17,533 bases of DNA from Candidatus Zipacnadia bacterium (GTDB lineage: Bacteria; Armatimonadota; Zipacnadia; Zipacnadales; Zipacnadaceae): NCBI GenBank assembly GCA_029821415.1, contig JALGTJ010000049.1:1-17533 (forward strand), read 5' to 3'. Numbering within the stretch: position 1 is the stretch's first letter; each line of letters opens with the position of its first letter. The notes beneath the pieces are model-generated. The model saw only the letters and a program-made list of their open reading frames with translations. It was not told the origin of the DNA and did not search any database. Shown piece after piece: positions 8,123 to 14,652 of the stretch. The position numbers and the translations under genes were made by a program.

Positions 8123-9444
8123 CGCAACCGTTCGGGCATGACATCCTGACGCACCAGATCATCCAGGCTCTCCCGACGCACAATCAGATCTGCCTGACCA
8201 TCCCGCACCAAAACCATCGCCGGTCGCGGAAAACGATTATAGTTTGAGGCCATTGAGTAGTGATATGCGCCGGTCGAAAATACCGCAATGATGTCCCCTT
8301 CTTCCACCGGTGATAGGGCTACTTCTTCAATAAGCGTATCGCCCTCGCAGTGGCGGCCGACCAGGCGTACCGACATAGTCTGCGGCTGGTTAGCTCGGTT
8401 GGCCACCACAGCAGTATATTCAGCGCCGTACAGTGCCGGCCGAGGGTTATCCGACAAGCCGCCGTCCACCGCCACATAAGTACGCACACCGGGAATCTCC
8501 TTGATAGGCCCAACCGTATAGAGAGTAAGGCCGGCGGTGCCAACCAGCGAGCGGCCCGGTTCGACGACAATCTCTGGAACCGGATAGTTATACCTGTTTG
8601 CTGCTTGATGGACAGCCCCAGCAATGACATCAGCCAGCTCAGAGATGCTGGGTGGAGCATCCTCCAGCGTATAGGCTATGCCCAGGCCTCCTCCCAGATT
8701 TAACTCTTCCAGCGTTACCGCAAACTCATCACGTATCTGCGCCATAAACTCTATCATAACCTCAGCAGCGCGCGCGAAGCTATCCAGCTCGAACATCTGC
8801 GAGCCGATGTGGCAGTGCAAGCCCCGCAGAGAGACTTCCTCCACTTCCATGGCTGCCCGTATCCCTTCAGCGGCCGCCCCTGTGCTTATGTGCAAGCCGA
8901 ATTTGGTGTCAATCTGCCCAGTTTGAATGTAGCGATGCGTCTGTGGTTTGATACCGGGGACCACCCGCAGCCAGACATCGGCCTGTGTTCCGGCGCTGTG
9001 CGCCATTTCAGCAAGCCGGTGCAACTCCGACAGACTATCAACAACCACCCGCGCCACGCCCGTGTCCAGAGCCATCTGTAGCTCCTCGTCCAGCTTAAAA
9101 TTGCCGTGCAGAAGTATGCGCTCAGGAGGGAAGCCAGCCAGCATAGCTGTGTACAATTCCCCCGCGCTGGAAACCTCCAGCGAAAGCCCCTCTTGGTCCA
9201 TGATTCGGCAGATAGCAGTGGTTATCAGGGCTTTACTCGCAAAACATATGGTCACTACCGGTAACCGTTCAGCGAAGCTTGCGCGATATTCTCGGCACTG
9301 CTCGCGCAGATGCACCTCGTCCATAACATACAGTGGAGTACCAAACTCTCTGGCCAGTTCCACCACATCACATCCCCCCACCTTGAGGTGTCCATCGTCA
9401 CCAATCTGTTGCGTGCCAAATAACATCAATTCCCTACCGGGCAT
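8119..9444 (-). CDS. lysA: Diaminopimelate decarboxylase
   Basis: LysA removes CO2 from meso-diaminopimelate to give L-lysine, the last step of that pathway, using pyridoxal phosphate. The protein is 441 residues, a normal length. The PLP lysine is Lys71 in 'CFASKAL'. Other motifs are 'GLHCHIGSQ', 'LNLGGGLGIAY', 'EPGRSLVG', 'DGGLSDNPRPALYG' and the C-terminal 'GAYHYSMASNYN'. The catalytic Cys366 motif reads HCEGD, one residue shorter than the family's usual CESGD. ATG 9444 gives the longest protein. A second ATG at 9426 follows AGGGA closely and begins MLFGTQ, which also fits the family. It is the first gene of the minus-strand block. Its stop overlaps the start of cca by four bases. Confidence 0.94.
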   Translation of the reverse strand: MPGRELMLFGTQQIGDDGHLKVGGCDVVELAREFGTPLYVMDEVHLREQCREYRASFAERLPVVTICFASKALITTAICRIMDQEGLSLEVSSAGELYTAMLAGFPPERILLHGNFKLDEELQMALDTGVARVVVDSLSELHRLAEMAHSAGTQADVWLRVVPGIKPQTHRYIQTGQIDTKFGLHISTGAAAEGIRAAMEVEEVSLRGLHCHIGSQMFELDSFARAAEVMIEFMAQIRDEFAVTLEELNLGGGLGIAYTLEDAPPSISELADVIAGAVHQAANRYNYPVPEIVVEPGRSLVGTAGLTLYTVGPIKEIPGVRTYVAVDGGLSDNPRPALYGAEYTAVVANRANQPQTMSVRLVGRHCEGDTLIEEVALSPVEEGDIIAVFSTGAYHYSMASNYNRFPRPAMVLVRDGQADLIVRRESLDDLVRQDVMPERLR

Positions 9445-9489
9445 CTACCGACCCGTCCTTTCGTCGGACGACCTATGGCTGCATAACTG

Positions 9490-9522
9490 AAGGCAGCCCT
9501 AGAACCATACCAGGGCTGCCTT
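9490..9522 (-). terminator. Hairpin terminator after the stalk-domain gene
   Basis: AAGGCAGCCCT and AGGGCTGCCTT form an 11-bp perfect stem with an 11-base loop, 36 bp beyond the stop of the gene ending at 9558 and before lysA. The U-tract is poor on both strands (TTTAG on plus, TTCAGTT on minus), so termination may be partial. Confidence 0.6.
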
Positions 9523-9557
9523 TAGTGCGCGTTGAGATGGTCACGCCCAAAAGACAC

Positions 9558-11423
9558 TCAGAAGTCAGTGCTGCTGATCACAAGTTGGCCGGTGGCAGGA
9601 TTGTAGCGAATGGCTACGTCCAGCGTATCAGCCAAAAACTGGAGCGGAACCATAGTGCGGCCGCACTTGATATACGGGGCCAGAATCAGTTGCCGCTCCT
9701 GATCGTTAACCCTCACAGTGGGGTTGCCGATCTGCAGGTTAATATCGATTTTTTGGTTAACCGCACGGACCTTCTTTTCCTGAGCAAACCAGTACAGAAT
9801 CCCATCGGTCTGCTCAAAGACCTCGCGAAGTGGCCCCACCGAAATACCCGCCTTCACTTCCGGAGCCGCGCGCAGGTCAAGCACCTGGCCATCAAAGACC
9901 ACTTTAATATCGCGCAGCTCGCCAATCTCCTTGGGTAACGAGACGGCGGTATCCGGCTTGCTAACCCGTCCAGTATCGGACAACCTGCTTGCCTTCGGCC
10001 TGGGTAACATAGCCACCTGGTATTCAACGGTCCCCTGGGGCTGAGGCGGCGTTACTGAGGTTACCACACTGGGCTGAACTGGTTGCGCACCCGACAGCGT
10101 CGGCCGTGCCACTCGATTGCTCATCGCCGGACTATATTCAGCACCCGGAAGTAGTGGCGAACTGTTAGGAGCTGCCGCCAGTACCATAGCTGGCTTACTC
10201 GACTGAGCGACCGTAACCGTCGCTGCTGGCAAGGGGGCAAGCGACGTCGCTGGCGCTGCACTGCGAGCTCCCGGTACCATGGCATACTTCTGGGGAACCA
10301 ACTCAGCGACCCTGGCGGGCTGCTCTGCTTCCCCTGGGGCCCGGGCAGTGGTAGCTGAAGATAGGCGGACCAGCGTTGCTCGGCTCACCGGACCCGCTGC
10401 GGGAGCCGCTGTAGCCGTAGCTGTGCGGAGCTGGCCAGCGGGTGCCGTCACTGTTACTGCTTTGCCCGGCTCGGCGAGCCGAGGCCGGTTGACTGGTTCC
10501 TGGAGAGTCTCCGGAATAGCCGCCGCATGCATCTGTTCACTCTCAGACGGCTCAGCCGCGGCCGGTCGGCTCACAGTCGGCGTGCCCCCAAAGGTCTGCG
10601 CTACAACACCGGTATTCACTGCCGGCTGTGGCTGGGCCCCTGCATCGGCTATCGGCCCCGTCGCGACCACGGGAACCTGCTCAGTCCCTGCGGTTGGGGC
10701 CGCCGTCGCTGTCGTCACCTCAGCCGTGGTCTGCGAGCGATTCTTGACAAGCACAGTAACCTCCGCAGAATCGCCCCGATTCTCCTGCTCGTCCCAGGCA
10801 CTGGCCTTGAGTACATGGGGGCCATCGGCGGTCCTCGTAGTATCCCACTGCGCCACGTAGGGCGGCGCATTCATAATCATGGTGTGCAGCTTACCATCAA
10901 CGTAGAAAAAAACAGCCTTCACGCCCACATTGTCAGTGGCATTGGCCTTCAGCTCAATCTGGCCCTCTACCTCCGCGCCCTGCGCCGGGTAGTAGATACT
11001 GACCACTGGTGGGATCTGGTCAGGCTGCTCACTCTTGATGCTGCGCACCTGGACGATGATCTCAGCCGTTCCCTCGGCTCCCTCTGTATCAATGGCCTTG
11101 GCGGTAACGGTGTGAGTCGTACCACTGGCAAAGGAGAAATCCCAGGAGAATGACTGGGTGCCCTCCAACTTGGGCACAGGAAGACGCCAGTGGCGAGCCA
11201 GTTGATGGTCTACGTACAGTTGAACCGCCTGAATGGGACTGTTACCCTCGGCGCGATAGGCAACTTCAATCCACGTCTGACCGACAACGAGCTGCCCACT
11301 TTGCGGTTTGTTGATGCGTACCACCGGCACAGCCATACTCGGCGGCGACACCGACAGCAGCACAAAACTAACCAGGCCGAGCTGAGCCAGTAGCGACCAG
11401 GACAAGGAGCGTAGCTTAGCCAT
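9558..11423 (-). CDS. Secreted protein with two Ig-like domains, Ala/Pro-rich linker and C-terminal stalk (copper-amine-oxidase-N-like) domain
   Basis: This is 621 residues from ATG 11423, which directly follows GAGGGAGGG (an in-frame ATG at 11441 has no ribosome-binding site). A signal peptide (about 1-31, ending SMA) predicts export. Residues ~33-125 and ~140-230 are Ig-like beta-sandwiches with 'VRINKPQSG', 'VQLYVDHQL', 'VSIYYPAQGAEV', 'NATDNVGVKAVFFYVDGKL' and 'ASAWDEQENRGDSAEVTVLV' (Big_7-type pattern). Residues ~235-500 are low-complexity, rich in Ala, Pro, Thr and Val. The last ~115 residues form a stalk domain, seen in 'GPLREVFEQTDGILYWF' and 'APYIKCGRTMVPLQFLADTL'. Such proteins are thought to bind cell wall or extracellular ligands; the catalytic amine-oxidase domain is absent. 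It is a single-gene unit ending at a hairpin. Function unknown. Confidence 0.82.
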   Translation of the reverse strand: MAKLRSLSWSLLAQLGLVSFVLLSVSPPSMAVPVVRINKPQSGQLVVGQTWIEVAYRAEGNSPIQAVQLYVDHQLARHWRLPVPKLEGTQSFSWDFSFASGTTHTVTAKAIDTEGAEGTAEIIVQVRSIKSEQPDQIPPVVSIYYPAQGAEVEGQIELKANATDNVGVKAVFFYVDGKLHTMIMNAPPYVAQWDTTRTADGPHVLKASAWDEQENRGDSAEVTVLVKNRSQTTAEVTTATAAPTAGTEQVPVVATGPIADAGAQPQPAVNTGVVAQTFGGTPTVSRPAAAEPSESEQMHAAAIPETLQEPVNRPRLAEPGKAVTVTAPAGQLRTATATAAPAAGPVSRATLVRLSSATTARAPGEAEQPARVAELVPQKYAMVPGARSAAPATSLAPLPAATVTVAQSSKPAMVLAAAPNSSPLLPGAEYSPAMSNRVARPTLSGAQPVQPSVVTSVTPPQPQGTVEYQVAMLPRPKASRLSDTGRVSKPDTAVSLPKEIGELRDIKVVFDGQVLDLRAAPEVKAGISVGPLREVFEQTDGILYWFAQEKKVRAVNQKIDINLQIGNPTVRVNDQERQLILAPYIKCGRTMVPLQFLADTLDVAIRYNPATGQLVISSTDF

Positions 11424-11838
11424 TGCAACTCCCTCCCTCATGCTAGCTGCGACGCATACTGCGATTAGGCACCAGGTGCGTCTGCTTCAACAGTTGACAC
11501 AAATAGCCGACTGCCTATGTGCATCCTTATAGAGACTATCCACGGCATCAATCACTTAAACACTGCGATAGAGCTAAAAGTCATCGATATTCTACCACAT
11601 GGCTGATGTGGAGTCAAGTATACGGGGCCGTTGCCTGACCGTCGCGGCCACAATGCTTACTAAGCGGTCTTTCAAGGCTACTTGTAGCACCTACCACCCC
11701 ATTTGCCGCCCCTCAGATGCATCTAAACTGCAAGTATTGCTTGAGGGCATGTCTTGCGCTGCAGGCAGGCAGACTCTGGTCATCCGTGCTCCAGCTTTAG
11801 GCCTGGACTGACGCTTAGCTTTGTACAACGTTTGTATA
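11424..11838. other. Intergenic, no gene recognised
   Basis: About 415 bp without a credible coding region. The proximal part should carry the promoter of the minus-strand stalk gene, but I could not identify a convincing -35/-10 pair. On the plus strand a perfect TTGACA (11494-11499) is followed after 16 bp by TATGTG (11516-11521), a possible relic promoter reading toward the decayed hydrogenase genes. Short open frames here show no recognisable motifs. Confidence 0.5.
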
Positions 11839-12244
11839 GAGGTGGGCAGGCCAAGGTTCGGTCTCCCTGCCGCACCCATCTGGATTATCTGTGCTGTGAA
11901 GAGGTGACAGAGAGCTACGTCGGCAAGATGCCTGATAACACAGAGAGCTACGTCGGCAAGATGCCTGATAACCCGCTGCTACGACCCTACTGGTTGATGC
12001 GGTAGATATGAAACAACCGGCCGGGGAAATAGGCCTGTTTAGACCCGATGAGCTGGCTGATAGCGGTATCTCCACGCACAACTGTTCGGTCAGACTGCTG
12101 GCCAAAGTGCTGGCGGAAATCAAGGGCAAGCAGATGCTGGTACTGGGCATCCAGCCGTAGAATTTGGACTGGGGCCAACCTCTAAGCCCCCAGGTCAGGG
12201 AGGCCATTGATCGCTTCGCCGCCAATTTGCCCGACCGCCGATAG
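11839..12244 (+). pseudogene. Decayed [NiFe]-hydrogenase maturation protease (HycI/HybD family)
   Basis: The family clips the C-terminus of the hydrogenase large subunit after nickel insertion. From 11907 one frame reads 'TESYVGKMPDN' twice (a 33-bp tandem duplication), then 'PLLRP'. After a frameshift near 11985 the reading continues LLVDAVDM, 'QPAGEIGLFRPDELADSG', 'ISTHNCSVRLLAKVL' and 'LVLGIQP', then an in-frame TAG at 12158-12160, then 'NLDWGQPLSPQVREAID' to the stop at 12242-12244. E. coli HycI as I remember it has the same series: APEND, RPTRLLIVDATDM, NPGEI, TTHN, FLGIQP. The TAG replaces the expected acidic residue after GIQP. Upstream, a third frame from about 11839 (VGR..., APIWII) may be the N-terminal half; the Gly-Asp-Asp-Gly motif is not recognisable. 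The gene is clearly non-functional. Confidence 0.8.
11907..11972 (+). repeat. Perfect 33-bp tandem duplication inside the protease relic
   Basis: Positions 11907-11939 and 11940-11972 are identical, 33 bases each, with no spacer. The unit keeps the reading frame (11 codons, TESYVGKMPDN). It duplicates a segment present once in the family, so it is a mutation of the dead or dying gene, not an ancestral domain. Confidence 0.95.
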
Positions 12245-12603
12245 TCTATCTCGCCCTTGTCTCAACCAAATACTTTCGCCAGAACCGTACATATCCTGCT
12301 CCCAGCAAGGCATAGCCAGCCGAGCCACGCCTGTGGGTATCGTCACTGCGCTGGACACTGCACGAGAAGACGGCAGGAGCGCTTGAGCGTAGCCACGGCC
12401 ACCTCTATATCCCCGACCATATGCCTCCAGGGAACACCAAGCAATTCCGACGCTGTACTGCTACACACCGCCACATAGCGATTTCTTAACAAGCTGACCA
12501 TTTCCCCATCTTGGCAGGAAGCGCTCTGCTATGCTATAGTGTCTATAATGTATAGTTACGCGCCGATATTGCACCAGCCCGAACTGTAAAGGAGCGTCGT
12601 AAT
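12245..12603. other. Intergenic, no gene recognised; carries promoter of the next gene
   Basis: Nothing coding is supported between the protease relic and the GTG at 12604. The stretch up to about 12500 has several short open frames in all frames and no recognisable motif; it may be further decayed DNA. The last 100 bp contain the promoter listed separately and AAAGGAG at 12588-12594. Confidence 0.5.
12511..12549 (+). promoter_or_regulatory. Promoter of the secreted orphan gene
   Basis: TTGGCA (12511-12516), an 18-bp spacer and TATAGT (12535-12540) form a good sigma-70-type promoter. A second, perfect TATAAT at 12544-12549 lies just downstream without a well-placed -35. Transcription would begin about 50 bp before GTG 12604. 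Confidence 0.55.
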
Positions 12604-13978
12604 GTGAAGAACATAGCGTCATTATTCGTCGCAATCGTTATCAGTCTGTATGCGACCATAGCTTCTAGCGGGGCGGCCCAAAAGGTGACAGCCGATCGTA
12701 CGCCGCTGACATTTCGCGACTGCGGTCTGTACTGCAACTTCAGCTTCGCCCCTGGCTTCATTGCCGGCTGTGGTAAAGAGCCCCTGCCGGCTCCTCCTGC
12801 GAATATGCTGCCGCCGGAACGGGCGGCCAGTCCCCAGACCTCAGAAAGCAGCACTCGTGGAGCAGATGGCGCGCAACGGCAAGAAAGTCATCCTGCGCGC
12901 CGGGATTGGACGCATGGGCGATCTGACGGACGTGGACGAGGCAGAACAGCGGCTGGTCAACATCCTCAAAGCAGTAGATCCGGACTGGCTCTATGCCATC
13001 ACGCTCGACGAGGAGCAAGTCTTCTGGAATGACGTCAATGCCAAGAGCGGCTGGGTGGCGCTGCCGGCGGACGGATGGATTATGGACCTGTACGGCGAGC
13101 CGCGCGAGAGGTTCGAAAAGAAACTGGTGAAGTTTCGGGAAACCGGAAAGCCGCTGATCCACATTGCCTGGGCGTCCCCTACCTGGATCTTGTATGATAA
13201 GGGCGATTGCACCAAGGAGAATTGGTGGGAGAAGAGAGGCCGGCGGGTCTTTGATGACCAGCTCGAGATATGCCGTGCCTACAACGTGCCAGTAGCATAC
13301 TTCTGCACCCAACAAGCAGAGTACGATGAAGCAGGCAAACGGATTGCACCAATCCGTTGGGGGTGGAGAGCCGTGGACCCAGCCACGCGGCAATGGTATC
13401 GCGAACTGGAAGCTCTGGTCTCCGGCTTCAAGTACCTGCCAGCCGATACCATCGGCTATCGCTGTCTGGATGCCCGCAAATTCGCCTGGGCCCATGCCGG
13501 AAGCGGGCCTGTGGAGATTAGCTTCCATCTGGATGAGCAGGGCCGCAAATGCGTCAACTGGCGTTCGCACCTGCAAGGCGTCCTGCAAGGCCCAGGGGAG
13601 CACGTCTTACGCACTCCATACAATAACCCGTACCTAAGAGTCAAGTACAGCCTGGATAGCTCCGCAGCAGACCTCACCGACGGGTTCGCCGTCACCAGCA
13701 CGAAGGGGCGCGTAGTCACAGTACCGATCGTGTTCCGGATCTCGTGGTCGGAAGATGGCGAAAACTGGTCGGAACCCGTGGCGCATGATCTGAAAGAGAC
13801 CAGTCAGGAACTGGTGGCACGCATCCCCCGTCAGTCCTTCAGCACAGAACCAATTTGGGTACGCGTGGAGCTTATTGGCCGCGCTGGCGTTAGATCGAAC
13901 ATAGCGGCCCGGCTGGACTGGCTTCAGATATCTGCTGCCTGTGAGCCGCCGCTGGGCCAAGCGCCGGAGCCGCAGTAA
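12604..13978 (+). pseudogene. Secreted protein of unknown function, apparently broken by two frameshifts
   Basis: GTG 12604 follows AAAGGAG by nine bases and starts a clear signal peptide (MKNIASLFVAIVISLYATIA...). A plausible mature N-terminus follows with 'PLTFRDCGLYCNFSFAPGF'. Around 12790 the sensible reading moves to a second frame ('EYAAAGTGGQSPDLRK', 12801-12848). Near 12848 it moves to a third ('AALVEQMARNGKKVILRAG'), which stays open to the stop at 13976-13978. The long third-frame part (from about ATG 12866, 370 residues) contains a barrel-like region with 'ITLDEEQVFWNDV', 'DGWIMDLYGEP' and 'PLIHIAWASPTWILYD'. A C-terminal beta-sandwich-like region has 'FRISWSEDGENWSEPV' and 'PIWVRVELIGRAGVRSNIAA'. 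I do not recognise the family. It might be related to glycoside-hydrolase-like secreted proteins, but no catalytic pair can be named. A shortened protein from an internal start remains possible. Confidence 0.65.
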
Positions 13979-14033
13979 TGAAAAGTTCCCTTGGTTCTGC
14001 TCAATCTCAGCCAGTAGAGATTTCCATTAGCCT

Positions 14034-14325
14034 ATGAAGAAGCCCGAACTTATTACCCTCAGCCATGACGCGGGGAGCTGACCTCCCACCAGCTTATCGC
14101 CAGGCACCTCGCCCGCTGCGGATAGCCCCCGAGGACAAGACTATTGCGAACGACACGGTCACCGGCGCGGCCCCGACCATTGTGAAATCGTGCGGCGGTC
14201 AGCAAGCAGCTATCATCAGCTAAGTACTCAGCGCCGACCACCTGCAGGTGCGTCTGCATACCCTCCTTGGGCACCACCCACATTGCAGAGATGCCTCCGA
14301 CGAGATATTGCCGCGAATCTGCTAA
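14034..14325 (+). pseudogene. hypE: Decayed hydrogenase maturation factor HypE, internally deleted
   Basis: HypE dehydrates a carbamoyl group on its own C-terminal cysteine to cyanide for the [NiFe] active site. ATG 14034 starts MKKPELITLSHDAGS, then TGA (14079-14081). Shifting frame gives 'LTSHQLIARHLARCG', matching the HypE N-terminus (L-HGAGG-L-H-LI). From 14131 a third frame reads 'TIANDTVTGAAP' and 'SCGGQQAAIIS', a TAA (14221-14223) where the family has AAIIGEV, then 'VLSADHLQVRLHTLLG'. A compensated double shift gives 'GTTHIAEM', and the frame ends DEILPRIC followed by a stop. The PRIC tail, whose last Cys carries the carbamoyl group, is diagnostic. Only about 100 of the usual ~330-350 codons remain; the ATPase core is gone. 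The gene is not functional. Confidence 0.8.
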
Positions 14326-14368
14326 TGGGACATATCCGCAAGGAAACCTCCACAAAACCGTAAAACCC

Positions 14369-14397
14369 TTGACAATTTCCTCGCTTTGTGGTATAAG
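14369..14397 (+). promoter_or_regulatory. Near-consensus promoter of the pilin gene
   Basis: TTGACA (14369-14374), a 17-bp spacer and TATAAG (14392-14397), with TGG just before the -10 (extended -10). It lies 51 bp upstream of GTG 14448 and is one of the two strongest promoters in the window. Confidence 0.8.
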
Positions 14398-14447
14398 AAC
14401 AGAGACTTGACAGATCCATAAGCCCGCACTGCAAAGGTGAATTCATA

Positions 14448-14636
14448 GTGCACAAACGGTTTCGCGAACTCTGGTATGACGAAGAAGCTGTCGTTACTGT
14501 TGAGTATGCTCTGTTACTCAGCGTCCTTGTAGTAGGTATGGCCAGCGTCTGGCAGATGCTCAAAACCGCCGTAGCGCATGCTGTCACCGAGGCTGCCAAC
14601 GCGATATCCAGCGGAGGCGTCACGCCATCAGGATAG
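14448..14636 (+). CDS. Flp-type (type IVb) pilin-like small protein
   Basis: This is 62 residues from GTG 14448, preceded by AAAGGTGA. A short basic leader (MHKRFRELWYDEEA) is followed by 'VVTVEYALLLSVLVVGMASV', the typical Flp pilin core: a Glu-Tyr pair at the head of one hydrophobic helix. The usual leader-peptidase Gly before the mature N-terminus is not present at the expected place (Ala replaces it in 'DEEAVVTVEYALL'), so prepilin processing is uncertain. Flp pilins form adhesive tad pili, but no prepilin peptidase, ATPase, secretin or platform gene is nearby. The gene has its own strong promoter and is convergent with the isomerase gene 16 bp away. It ends with a Ser/Gly-rich tail. Confidence 0.8.
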   Translation: MHKRFRELWYDEEAVVTVEYALLLSVLVVGMASVWQMLKTAVAHAVTEAANAISSGGVTPSG

Positions 14637-14652
14637 TAGGCTGCTACTGCTG

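Noticed and set aside
10279..10860. 193-codon plus-strand frame rich in Ala, Val and Thr
   Set aside because: It is the antisense of the low-complexity linker of the stalk-domain protein; long shadow frames are expected there.
11729..11752. A short frame reading 'NCKYCLRAC', resembling a radical-SAM or ferredoxin cysteine cluster
   Set aside because: Only one CxxCxxxC pattern with no supporting motif before or after it, and a stop follows soon. It may be chance or an unreadable relic.
11907..11972. Two 33-bp repeats as a minimal CRISPR array
   Set aside because: The copies abut without a spacer and encode a protease segment in frame; there are no cas genes.
12158..12160. Amber codon in the protease relic as possible recoding (for example pyrrolysine)
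   Set aside because: The same gene has a frameshift and a duplication, and the N-terminal motif is lost. Simple decay explains all of these.
12758..13603. 281-codon open frame on the minus strand
   Set aside because: It mirrors the codon pattern of the plus-strand secreted gene, with no promoter, ribosome site or motifs of its own.
14059..14355. 98-codon open frame on the minus strand
   Set aside because: It lies antisense to the hypE relic, which has motifs in order on the plus strand; the minus frame matches nothing recognisable.
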